64,000 bases of DNA, taken from the NCBI GenBank assembly GCA_020026285.1, contig JAHHQS010000002.1, forward strand, positions 1 through 64,000, given 5' to 3'. The translations under genes were made by a program, and so were the position numbers. Source of the DNA: Parabacteroides sp. (lineage in GTDB: Bacteria; Bacteroidota; Bacteroidia; Bacteroidales; Tannerellaceae). Positions within the stretch are counted from its first letter, which is position 1, and each line of letters starts with the position of its first letter. Below are positions 1 through 11,345 of this stretch, piece by piece. The notes below the pieces were generated by a model. The model did not search any database. It saw only the letters and a program-made list of their open reading frames with translations, and was not told the origin of the DNA.

Positions 1-12
1 GAATAAAATAAA

Positions 13-56
13 ATTAGGGATAGATAATTTTTTATTTGAAATTATCTATCCCTAAT
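13..56 (-). terminator. Hairpin terminator after first beta-galactosidase
   Basis: A perfect 17-bp inverted repeat (arms 13-29 and 40-56, 10-nt AT-rich loop) lies 31 bases past the stop codon of the minus-strand beta-galactosidase. The arms carry GGGATAGATAATT-type sequence. The T-run is weak, so the call rests on stem strength and position. Confidence 0.65.
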
Positions 57-87
57 AATTATATTACTAGATAATAAGTATTAATTA

Positions 88-3225
<3,138 letters not shown>

Positions 3226-3268
3226 ACAAATCTTAATTTAATTTCATTTATAAACAGACAGAAAAATA

Positions 3269-3310
3269 ATCGGGGATAAACAATCTATAAAAGAATCGTT
3301 TATCCCCGAT
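3269..3310 (-). terminator. Hairpin between the two beta-galactosidase genes
   Basis: A 13-bp perfect inverted repeat (3269-3281 and 3298-3310, GGGGATAAAC-type arms) lies downstream of copy 2 and upstream of the copy 1 promoter. It suggests the two genes are separate transcription units. The GGGATA core resembles that of the hairpin at 13-56, as if the terminator was duplicated with the gene. Confidence 0.6.
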
Positions 3311-3351
3311 ATTTATTTGATAAAATCAATTATCAATATTCTGATTATTAA

Positions 3352-6300
3352 TTACCAAAGAGCATGCTGAACTGGTTTGATGACAAACTTGAATTCATAA
3401 TCCTGATAAGGAACCATATATTGTTCAAGAGGAAGTCTTCCCCAGCTGTTTACACAGCCTAATCCCATTTGTTTCTTATCAATACAGAAGTTTACATAAT
3501 CAGTCTGCGGAACTAATTCAGAATGGCTCTGTCCTTTATCAAGGCCATCATCAAGAGATTCAATAGTGTAATGTAATGCACTTGCAGAGAATGGGGCATC
3601 TGCTACCAGCTGGATGCCATATCCACCCTTATTGGTCTGATTCCACCAGCGAATATCTGTTTTAGTACCTGTTTCCTGAGGGCGAATATAAGAATAGAAC
3701 TGTTCGTCAACAGTTTGAACATATTTACCAATATTAGTTGAGTTGTTTCTATCTGAATAGTTTTCGATAGGACCTCTTCCATAATACTGAATGTTAGCTA
3801 AATCCTTATTCAATTCAGTACGCATACCGAAACGGAACATATTTGAAACCTTAGCACTCTTATCGGTAGTCATGTTCTGAGTAACTTCAATAGCTCCATA
3901 TTTATCAATACGATAAGTCAGGTTCAATTTTGCAGAGACTTCTGGCATATCATATTTGGCTGTAACGACGATGATTCCATTTTCAGTCTTATGTTCTAAG
4001 CTTGTTAATTTCATTTCAGGATTCTTCCATACAATATATTTTCTGTTCAATCTGGCACCCATATCGTTATCAGTAGGAGCACGCCAGAAGTTAGGAGTTA
4101 ACTGAGCACCTTCGTTCAAAACAGAAAGACCGTTTACATCATACAGACTCAAGAAGCCATTATCACGTTTGAAATCCAAATGGAAATTCTGACCTTTTAC
4201 AATCAAATAATATTTGTCATTATCTTCCACAACTGGAGTAGAAGTATAGTTGTGAGCAATTTTCTTTTCAGCCAATAAGTTTTTAGGAGCTTTATATTCA
4301 CGAACAACTAACTGCTGATGAGCTTCAGAAAATCCTGCAGGAAGAAGATTTGCTGATTTCTTTAATTTGAATGCAACATTCAATAAAACTTCTTTGCATT
4401 TGCAGATATTCTCAAGAGAATAATTCAATTTCTGGTTAACAGTCTTTTGAGGAGCAACATTCAAATCGTTGATAATACCTGTCTGTAAAACTTCACCATT
4501 AGCTAAAAGTTTCCATTCTGCATAGTAGTTACTTAAATCTTTGAAGAAGTTTTCATTGTAGATAGCTATTTCTCCATTTTCCAGATTAACAGGTTTAATC
4601 CAGATGTTTTGATAATAATAAGCTACTTCATGTGCATGAGGATTAGGTACACGGTCTGGACTAATCAGACCATTGTTCTGGAAGTTATTATCTGAAGCAT
4701 CATAACGGTTGAAATCACCACCATAACCATAAATTTCTTTACCATTCTTTTCCCAACGAGCAGATTGGTCGACGAAATCCCAGATAAATCCACCTTGATA
4801 TTTTGGATATTTGCGAACTAAATCCCAATATTCTTTGAAACCACCTTGAGAATTACCCATTGCATGAGCATATTCGCATTGAATAAGTGGCTTTTGAACA
4901 TCACCTTCACAATATTTTACACATTCTCCATAGTCTTCATACATTGGACAATAAACATCTGTGAATTCATTTGTTCCTGCTTGTTCATACTGAACGGCAC
5001 GGCTAGGATCTTCATTCTTGATCCAGGTATAGCAGGCTTCGAAGTTTGGACCGAAACCAGCTTCGTTTCCTAATGACCAGAATATAATTGAAGGATGGTT
5101 GAATCCTCTCTGTACATTACGCTTGTTTCGTTCCAAATGTGCTTTTGCATATATTGGATTCTTCGCTAATGTCGTTTCACCATATCCCATACCATGAGAT
5201 TCGATATTGGCTTCTGCAACAACGTATATACCATATTGGTCACATAAATCATACCATAAGTTGTTGTCAGGATAGTGACAAGTTCTAACAGCATTAATGT
5301 TTAATTCCTTCATGCGTTTGATATCCTGAATCATACGTTCTTTGGAAACAACATAACCGTTATCTGGATCCATTTCATGACGGTCGGCTCCTTTGAATAA
5401 GACAGCCTGACCATTTACCCAGATTTGTGAATTTTTCAATTCAATTTTACGGAAACCAACTTTAACAGGAATAGATTCAGTAATATTTCCTTTATCTGTA
5501 AAGTTTGCTACAAGAGTATAAAGATATGGAGTTTCAGCAGACCATTTGGCTGGATTACTTACATTCATGGTAGCAGTTTGTTTGCCGGAACCATTTACTT
5601 TGGCAGTAGCAACTTCTTTACCGGCTTTGTCTAATAATTTCAAATCAACTGTACCTTTTCCCTTCAACTCTAATGCAATGTTCAATGTACCATCTTTGTA
5701 TTGAGCATCCAAATCTGGAGTTACACGAATATCCTGAATACGGTTTGCTTTACGAGTGTATAAATAACAATCACGACCAACTCCTGAGAAACGGAAGAAG
5801 TCCTGATCTTCTAGATAAGTTCCATCACACCAGCGGAAAACCTGGAATGCAACGATGTTTTTTCCGGGATGTAAATATTTAGTCAGATCGAATTCAGCTT
5901 CCAGTTTGCTGTCTTCGCTATAGCCCACGAATTTACCATTTACCCATAAATACATATTGGAAGTTACGGAGCCAAAATGAGCAATAATTTCACGTCCTTT
6001 CCAATCTGCAGGAATTTCGATTTCTTTACGATAAGTTCCAACGTGATTATTTATTTCTGGAACATAAGGAGGGTTGTTTTTGTATTGGCTTCTCCATGCG
6101 TAACCGACGTTTACATAGATAGGATCGCCATAACCGTTCAATTCCCATACAGCAGGAACCTGTAAATCATCCCAACCTTTATCATTGAAATCTACTTTGT
6201 AGAAATCTGTTGGTCTCTGATCGGCATGCTCTACCCAATTGAATTTCCATGTCCCATTAAGAGTCATGTAGTTGTCGGAAGATACTTTACAACCTTTTAA

Positions 6301-6450
6301 TGCAGCTTGTTCAGATTCGAAAGCGAAATAGTTTGTGTGCATTGGAGCACGATTAATGGCATTAACGTTGGGGTCTTGCCACTCTTTTTGTTGAGCGAAG
6401 GCCGTTAGCCCTAAGGAAGCCAAGGCACAAATTAATACGTTCTTTGTCAT
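3352..6450 (-). CDS. Secreted GH2 beta-galactosidase, copy 2
   Basis: This 1032-aa paralogue of the neighbouring GH2 enzyme has the same domain order and a signal peptide (LTAFAQ, residue about 20). The acid/base glutamate is in SLGNEAG (about 463) and the nucleophile in [11 protein letters not shown] (about 526). Most of the protein aligns with copy 1 without gaps, so this is a tandem duplication. A visible active-site difference is GADRHE in place of GVNRHE: the Asn next to the conserved Arg-His is Asp here. The segment after TYLEDQD also differs (FFRFSGVGRDC against [11 protein letters not shown]). These changes could alter substrate preference (inference). The gene has its own promoter and terminator. 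Confidence 0.92.
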   Translation of the reverse strand: MTKNVLICALASLGLTAFAQQKEWQDPNVNAINRAPMHTNYFAFESEQAALKGCKVSSDNYMTLNGTWKFNWVEHADQRPTDFYKVDFNDKGWDDLQVPAVWELNGYGDPIYVNVGYAWRSQYKNNPPYVPEINNHVGTYRKEIEIPADWKGREIIAHFGSVTSNMYLWVNGKFVGYSEDSKLEAEFDLTKYLHPGKNIVAFQVFRWCDGTYLEDQDFFRFSGVGRDCYLYTRKANRIQDIRVTPDLDAQYKDGTLNIALELKGKGTVDLKLLDKAGKEVATAKVNGSGKQTATMNVSNPAKWSAETPYLYTLVANFTDKGNITESIPVKVGFRKIELKNSQIWVNGQAVLFKGADRHEMDPDNGYVVSKERMIQDIKRMKELNINAVRTCHYPDNNLWYDLCDQYGIYVVAEANIESHGMGYGETTLAKNPIYAKAHLERNKRNVQRGFNHPSIIFWSLGNEAGFGPNFEACYTWIKNEDPSRAVQYEQAGTNEFTDVYCPMYEDYGECVKYCEGDVQKPLIQCEYAHAMGNSQGGFKEYWDLVRKYPKYQGGFIWDFVDQSARWEKNGKEIYGYGGDFNRYDASDNNFQNNGLISPDRVPNPHAHEVAYYYQNIWIKPVNLENGEIAIYNENFFKDLSNYYAEWKLLANGEVLQTGIINDLNVAPQKTVNQKLNYSLENICKCKEVLLNVAFKLKKSANLLPAGFSEAHQQLVVREYKAPKNLLAEKKIAHNYTSTPVVEDNDKYYLIVKGQNFHLDFKRDNGFLSLYDVNGLSVLNEGAQLTPNFWRAPTDNDMGARLNRKYIVWKNPEMKLTSLEHKTENGIIVVTAKYDMPEVSAKLNLTYRIDKYGAIEVTQNMTTDKSAKVSNMFRFGMRTELNKDLANIQYYGRGPIENYSDRNNSTNIGKYVQTVDEQFYSYIRPQETGTKTDIRWWNQTNKGGYGIQLVADAPFSASALHYTIESLDDGLDKGQSHSELVPQTDYVNFCIDKKQMGLGCVNSWGRLPLEQYMVPYQDYEFKFVIKPVQHALW

Positions 6451-6476
6451 GATATAGTATTTAATATAAACATATA

Positions 6477-6506
6477 CAAAAGTAACAAAAATTAAACAGG
6501 AAACAA
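6477..6506 (-). promoter_or_regulatory. Promoter for beta-galactosidase copy 2
   Basis: The minus strand has TACTTTTG (6477-6484, -7 box) and TTG (6504-6506, -33 box) separated by 19 bases, the usual Bacteroides sigma-ABfr layout. The -7 box is 27 bases before the ATG. Confidence 0.65.
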
Positions 6507-6930
6507 TTTTATGATAAATAAATTTTTTTTAATATATCTTGTATGAAAAAAAGAATTAGTCTGGTCATTCTCTTTAAAAAATAGCACATAATTAATGTGT
6601 TCGAAACTAGTATATTCTATCATAAAATATGTTATTTGGTATGTGAAAGAGATTTATGTGTTCTTTTATCTTTCAGTCTTATGGAACATACTTAATAGTT
6701 TAGTATATACTTCTCTTTGTAAGGATGAGATCCCTGCTCTGGAATATGTATAAATACGTATTCTGCAATATTTTAGCAAATCATTTTACAAAAAGCTCCG
6801 TAAAACCTGTATGCAGGGAATATAATGAGTTTTTACCATAAATAATAATGTTATTTGGAGATACAAAAAAAACTTAAGGTCAATATAAATATCCGGATTG
6901 GAGAAAGAGTGGGCTTTTATCATAAAAAAA
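6507..6930. other. Intergenic stretch with no recognised gene
   Basis: This is AT-rich sequence between the beta-galactosidase promoter and the ferritin terminator. No ORF with coding character, RNA fold or repeat was recognised. Confidence 0.5.
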
Positions 6931-6969
6931 GTGCATCGAAATGTATTTTTAACATACATTTCGATGCAC
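6931..6969 (-). terminator. Rho-independent terminator of ferritin gene
   Basis: A perfect 15-bp stem (6931-6945 and 6955-6969, 9-nt loop) is followed on the minus strand by seven T residues (6924-6930). It starts 26 bases past the ferritin stop codon. Confidence 0.85.
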
Positions 6970-6994
6970 CTTTTTTCTTATAGTTAAGAATAAA

Positions 6995-7477
6995 TTAACG
7001 TTTTCCTAATTGATGATCAATAATACCATAGTGATGATCACCATAGTTCTTAATTGAATCCAAAATTGCTTTTGCAGAAGATTCTTCTTCAACTTGTTCC
7101 TTTACGAAACCGAATAAGAATTCTCTTGCAGCATGGTCTTTATCTGCTTCTGCAATATCAACCATTTTATCAATTAATTCAGAAACATATAGTTCGTGTT
7201 TGTAAACGTGCTGAAATACTTCAGGAATAGAATCCCAACTGGTTGGAACTTCTTTAATAGCTCCGATTTTGATTTCTCCACCACGATCAATAGCGAAATC
7301 GATCATTTTGTGGGCATGTTCCATTTCTTCTTCGGCTTGTTTTTCCATCCAGTGAGCGCAACCATTAAGACCCTCTTTCTTAAAATAAATAGCCATTGAA
7401 AGATATAGATTAGATGACCACATTTCTGCATTTACTTGAAAGTTGAATGCTTCTGATAATTTAGAACTTAATACCAT
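6995..7477 (-). CDS. ftnA: Non-heme ferritin
   Basis: This 160-aa iron-storage ferritin should oxidise Fe(II) and store Fe(III) in a 24-subunit cytoplasmic shell. The ferroxidase ligands of E. coli FtnA are present shifted by one residue: Glu18, Glu51, His54, Glu95, Gln128 and Glu131. The signature run EEEMEHAHK (residues 49-57) is clear. Length is typical. It has its own strong terminator and sits 49 bases after the acyl-CoA dehydrogenase gene, so it may be transcribed both by read-through and from its own promoter. Ferritins of this group in Bacteroides are known to respond to oxygen and iron, but no regulator site is evident here. Confidence 0.93.
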   Translation of the reverse strand: MVLSSKLSEAFNFQVNAEMWSSNLYLSMAIYFKKEGLNGCAHWMEKQAEEEMEHAHKMIDFAIDRGGEIKIGAIKEVPTSWDSIPEVFQHVYKHELYVSELIDKMVDIAEADKDHAAREFLFGFVKEQVEEESSAKAILDSIKNYGDHHYGIIDHQLGKR

Positions 7478-7515
7478 CGCTTTAAATTTTATTAATGTTA
7501 TTCGTTTTTGTAATA

Positions 7516-7523
7516 CAAATATC
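7516..7523 (-). promoter_or_regulatory. Possible -7 box for ferritin
   Basis: The minus strand reads GATATTTG, one mismatch from TAnnTTTG, 39 bases before the ferritin ATG and just after the upstream stop codon. No clear -33 box was seen, so this is weak. Confidence 0.3.
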
Positions 7524-7526
7524 CGA

Positions 7527-9230
7527 TTAATGTCTGTAAAAAGCTAATTCTTCTTGATTAAAATTGTTGACAAAAGTATAAATCTTGTCAATTTCAGCTT
7601 CGCCATACTTTATGTAAACTTCTGCAGAGCGACGATAACTGTCGTCTTTATTAGCATCCTGCAATAAAAGATAACCGAATACACAATGAGCTCCAGCTTC
7701 AACTAAACGGCGAGCATGGAAATCAATATATTCATTATCTTTTGTACCTGCTACAGTCTCAACTAATTCCGCATATTTGGCAGTCATAGCCTGAAGACGA
7801 GCTTGAAGAGATTTTAAATCTTCCTTATATTCGATAGCATCGTATTCTTTAATCTGATTCAAATAAGTTCCAGTTGTGACGTGACGGATTGCTGCTACAA
7901 CTTGTAACTGAGTTGTTCCTTCATAAATGTTAGTAATACGGGCATCACGATATAGACGTTCGCAAGCATAATCTTTCATGAAACCTGAACCTCCATGAAT
8001 CTGAATAGCATCGTATGTATTCTGATTAGCAAATTCGGTAGTCATACCTTTACCCATAGGAGTGAAGGCATCAGCCAGTTTGCTGTATTTCTTCATCTCT
8101 TTACGTTCGTCAGGTGTAAGTTTACGTTCTTTCGAAATATCATCTAACGCTTTATATACATCGACAAAGCGAGCAGTTTCGTAAAGCATAGAACGAGAAG
8201 CATCAGCTTTGGCTCTCATGATTGATAACATTTCATATACCGCAGGGAATTTTATAATAGCCTTGCCGAATTGTTTACGGTCCAGAGCGTATGCATAACC
8301 TTCGTGATAGGCGGCTTCACTCAAACCGACAGCTTGAGCCATGATTCCAAGACGGGCACCGTTCATCAATGCCATAACATATTTGATAAGACCTAATTTA
8401 CGATCTCCACAAAGTTCAGCTTTTGCATTTTTGAAAACAAGTTCGCAAGTAGGAGAACCTTTGATACCCATTTTGTTCTCAATACGACGAACATTAACGC
8501 CACCGTTACGTTTATCATAGATAAACATAGACAAACCGCGGCCGTCGCGAGTTCCTTCTTCTGAACGGGCTAATACCAGATGGATATCAGCGTCACCATT
8601 TGTAATGAATCGTTTTACTCCATTCAAATACCAACAGTTGTCTTTTTCGCAGAATGTAGCCTTCAACATGACAGACTGCAAGTCAGATCCTGCATCAGGC
8701 TCTGTTAAATCCATTGACATCGTCTCTCCTGCACAGACACGAGGAATATAACGCTGACGCTGGTCTTCATTTCCAAATTCATAAAGAGTTTCGGCACAAT
8801 CCTGCAAGCCCCAAAGGTTTTCGAAACCGGCATCTGCACGTGAAACCATATCTGCAGCCATAATATAAGGAACGATTGGGAAATTCAAGCCATTATAACG
8901 ACGTGGCATCGCAATACCCATCAATCCTGCTTTACGAACAGCTTCTAGATTTTCCTGAGTTCCTGAAGCATAAGTTACTCGTCCGTTGGCAACAGATGGA
9001 CCTTCTTTATCAACGCCTTCTGCATTAGGTGCGATAACCTCACCACAGATTTCACCAACTATTTCCAGTACTTTTTCATAACTATCCATTGCATCCTCGA
9101 AATCCTGAGGTGCATAATCATATTTATCTTTATCGGCATAGCCGCGTTCCTTCAGCTCTACAATGCGTTCCATCAATGGATGATGTAAATGGTGACGCAA
9201 GCTGGGATTATCTATATAGAAGTTGCTCAT
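7527..9230 (-). CDS. Acyl-CoA dehydrogenase (ETF-linked)
   Basis: This 567-aa FAD-dependent acyl-CoA dehydrogenase should oxidise an acyl-CoA to the 2-enoyl-CoA and pass electrons to the electron-transfer flavoprotein encoded just upstream. N-terminal, middle (MDLTEPDAGSDL) and C-terminal (YEGTTQLQ, with the likely catalytic Glu) regions are in order. About 100 extra C-terminal residues match the long acyl-CoA dehydrogenase subgroup with an added C-terminal domain. The ATG overlaps the etfA stop codon (TAATG), which indicates translational coupling. The substrate chain length cannot be read from sequence, and the reverse reductive direction is possible in an anaerobe. Confidence 0.9.
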   Translation of the reverse strand: MSNFYIDNPSLRHHLHHPLMERIVELKERGYADKDKYDYAPQDFEDAMDSYEKVLEIVGEICGEVIAPNAEGVDKEGPSVANGRVTYASGTQENLEAVRKAGLMGIAMPRRYNGLNFPIVPYIMAADMVSRADAGFENLWGLQDCAETLYEFGNEDQRQRYIPRVCAGETMSMDLTEPDAGSDLQSVMLKATFCEKDNCWYLNGVKRFITNGDADIHLVLARSEEGTRDGRGLSMFIYDKRNGGVNVRRIENKMGIKGSPTCELVFKNAKAELCGDRKLGLIKYVMALMNGARLGIMAQAVGLSEAAYHEGYAYALDRKQFGKAIIKFPAVYEMLSIMRAKADASRSMLYETARFVDVYKALDDISKERKLTPDERKEMKKYSKLADAFTPMGKGMTTEFANQNTYDAIQIHGGSGFMKDYACERLYRDARITNIYEGTTQLQVVAAIRHVTTGTYLNQIKEYDAIEYKEDLKSLQARLQAMTAKYAELVETVAGTKDNEYIDFHARRLVEAGAHCVFGYLLLQDANKDDSYRRSAEVYIKYGEAEIDKIYTFVNNFNQEELAFYRH

Positions 9231-10249
9231 TATTTTGAATTCTGCTTGTAATACTTAATCATTTTAGGAATAACCTCTTCTACTGTACCGTTGATAACAT
9301 AATCAGCAATAGAGTTGATAGGGGCATTTTCATCATTGTTGATTGAAATGATGATACCGGCATCTTGCATTCCGGCAATGTGTTGGATTTGTCCTGAGAT
9401 ACCGCAAGCTATGTATAACTTCGGATGAACAGTGACACCTGTCTGACCAATCTGTCTGTCGTGTTCACAGAAACCTGCATCAACAGCAGCACGACTGGCA
9501 CCCACTTCTGCATGAAGTTCCTTGGCCAGATCAAACAACATGTCAAATCCTTCTTTTGATCCCATTCCGTAACCTCCTGCTACAACAATAGGAGAGCCTT
9601 TTAGATTATGTTTAGCCTTTTCAACATGACGATCAATTACCTTCACTACGAAATCTGTTTCAGGAACGTATTTGGCAACATCATGACGAATAACATCTCC
9701 TTTATAATTAGGATCAAGTATTTCCTTTTTCATTACACCTTCTCGTACAGTCGCCATCTGTGGACGATTTTCCGGATTGATAATAGTTGCAACGATATTG
9801 CCTCCAAATGCCGGACGAATCTGGTATAATAAATTTTCATAAGTTTTACCTGCTTTCTTGTCTGTGTGAGGACCGATTTCCAAAGAAGTACAATCGGCTG
9901 TCAGGCCACTGGTTAATGCAGAAGAAACACGTGGACCAAGATCTCTACCGATAACTGTTGCACCCATTAGACAAATCTGAGGATGTTCTTCTTTGAACAA
10001 ATTAATCAGAATAGAAGCATGAGGCAATGTCGTGTAAGGGAAAAGCCCTGGTGCATCAAAAATATGTACTTTATCAACTCCGAAAGGCAAAACCTGATTT
10101 TCAATATCTTTCAAATCAGTTCCTGCAATGATGGCTTCCAACTGGCAGCCCAACTGATTGGCCAACTTCCTGCCTTTAGTAAGAAGTTCCAGGCTTACAT
10201 CGGCAACTGTAGTACCTTCAAGCTCACAATATACAAATACGTTGTTCAT
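9230..10249 (-). CDS. etfA: Electron transfer flavoprotein alpha subunit
   Basis: EtfA binds FAD and shuttles electrons between the partner dehydrogenase and downstream acceptors. The C-terminal FAD domain is evident: PIVVAGGYGMGSKEGF, then GASRAAVDAGF, QIGQTGVTVHPKLYIACG and ISINNDENAPI. The start is set at the ATG giving MNNVFVYCELEG, the usual N-terminus. An upstream in-frame ATG at 10267 would add six residues and overlap etfB by 8 bases. The stop codon overlaps the start of the acyl-CoA dehydrogenase. The middle gene of a three-gene operon. Confidence 0.92.
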   Translation of the reverse strand: MNNVFVYCELEGTTVADVSLELLTKGRKLANQLGCQLEAIIAGTDLKDIENQVLPFGVDKVHIFDAPGLFPYTTLPHASILINLFKEEHPQICLMGATVIGRDLGPRVSSALTSGLTADCTSLEIGPHTDKKAGKTYENLLYQIRPAFGGNIVATIINPENRPQMATVREGVMKKEILDPNYKGDVIRHDVAKYVPETDFVVKVIDRHVEKAKHNLKGSPIVVAGGYGMGSKEGFDMLFDLAKELHAEVGASRAAVDAGFCEHDRQIGQTGVTVHPKLYIACGISGQIQHIAGMQDAGIIISINNDENAPINSIADYVINGTVEEVIPKMIKYYKQNSK

Positions 10250-10259
10250 AGGTATATTT

Positions 10260-11141
10260 TTATCCAATCGTATGATTGGCTATCAGTTCAACAATCAAAT
10301 CTTCTATATCTTTATCCGAACCGGTCAAAGTTTTACTTTCCTTTGCCTGGAAAACAATGTTCTGTACAGTCTTTACTTTTGTAGGAGAACCGGATAAACC
10401 ACATTGTTGCAAATCTCCTTCAACATCAGCTACACTCCATTCCGGAATATTCAGATATGAACGAGTTTCGTATAAGTCTGCATATTTAAGTTCCTTGATT
10501 TGGGCTTTTTCCTGATTACCCAAAGCTCTCTTATATTTCTGAACCAATTTGGCATTGCGAGGGCGGCAAGGAGCAGCCGAACCATTTACTGTAATAACGA
10601 TAGGATAAGGACCTTCTACTGTTTCAACGCCTCCATCGATATGACGTTTAACAATAATACGATGAGTATCTTCGTTAACATTCAAGATTTCTTCTGCATA
10701 AGTAATCTGAGAAAGCCCTAGCTTTTCTGCAACCTGAGGACCAACCTGTGCAGTATCACCATCGATAGCCTGACGGCCACCTAGGATAATATCATAGTCT
10801 TTAATTTTCTTGATTGCTGTTGCTAAGGCATATGAAGTGGCTAATGTATCGGCACCAGCGAAAGCTCTGTCGGTAAGTAAATAACCACCATCTGCTCCAC
10901 GGTATAAACCTTCTCTAATAACTTCTGCTGCACGGCCAGGACCCATAGTCAATAAAGTTACTGTTGATCCAGGGTGTGTGTCTTTCAAGCGTAAAGCTTG
11001 TTCTAAAGCATTCAGGTCTTCCGGATTAAAGATGGCAGGTAGAGCGGCTCGGTTAACTGTTCCGTCTTCTTTCATGGCATCTTTACCTACATTTCGTGTG
11101 TCTGGAACCTGTTTTGCTAAAACAATAATTCTTAAACTCAT
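10260..11141 (-). CDS. etfB: Electron transfer flavoprotein beta subunit
   Basis: EtfB pairs with EtfA to form the ETF heterodimer. The N-terminus MSLRIIVLAKQVPDT and the AMP/FAD-binding segment DGDTAQVGPQVAEKLG are family hallmarks. A longer frame could start at 11180, but that codon lies inside the predicted -7 box (11178-11185), and the family N-terminus begins at the ATG at 11141, so the shorter start (about 293 aa) is chosen. It is first in the etfB-etfA-acyl-CoA dehydrogenase operon and is divergent from the TonB receptor gene. Confidence 0.92.
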   Translation of the reverse strand: MSLRIIVLAKQVPDTRNVGKDAMKEDGTVNRAALPAIFNPEDLNALEQALRLKDTHPGSTVTLLTMGPGRAAEVIREGLYRGADGGYLLTDRAFAGADTLATSYALATAIKKIKDYDIILGGRQAIDGDTAQVGPQVAEKLGLSQITYAEEILNVNEDTHRIIVKRHIDGGVETVEGPYPIVITVNGSAAPCRPRNAKLVQKYKRALGNQEKAQIKELKYADLYETRSYLNIPEWSVADVEGDLQQCGLSGSPTKVKTVQNIVFQAKESKTLTGSDKDIEDLIVELIANHTIG

Positions 11142-11177
11142 TTTATTAGATATTATATTACAAATTTTGTCAGATTG

Positions 11178-11185
11178 CAAAAGTA
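11178..11185 (-). promoter_or_regulatory. -7 box of the etfBA operon
   Basis: The minus strand reads TACTTTTG followed by CA, a perfect TAnnTTTG box, 36 bases before the chosen etfB ATG. The -33 region has no clear TTG. Confidence 0.5.
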
Positions 11186-11262
11186 ATTATTTAATTGAAA
11201 TTTGAGAGTTCCGAACCTGTTTAAATTTCGTTTTGAAGGTCGTTTTCCCATTTTTTGACAAA

Positions 11263-11282
11263 AATCACTACATCTAGTGATT
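11263..11282. promoter_or_regulatory. Operator-like palindrome upstream of TonB receptor
   Basis: AATCACTA and TAGTGATT form a perfect 8-bp inverted repeat around CATC. The right arm overlaps the predicted -33 box, so a bound protein would be placed to repress the receptor promoter. The regulator is unknown. Confidence 0.45.
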
Positions 11283-11311
11283 GATGTTATTTAGAATAAA
11301 TTGTTCCTTTG
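11281..11311 (+). promoter_or_regulatory. Promoter of the TonB receptor gene
   Basis: TTG at 11281-11283 is followed after 20 bases by TTCCTTTG at 11304-11311 (one mismatch from TAnnTTTG). The ATG is 35 bases downstream. Confidence 0.45.
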
Positions 11312-11345
11312 CATACGAATTTGAAGATAACTATACAAAGAATAA

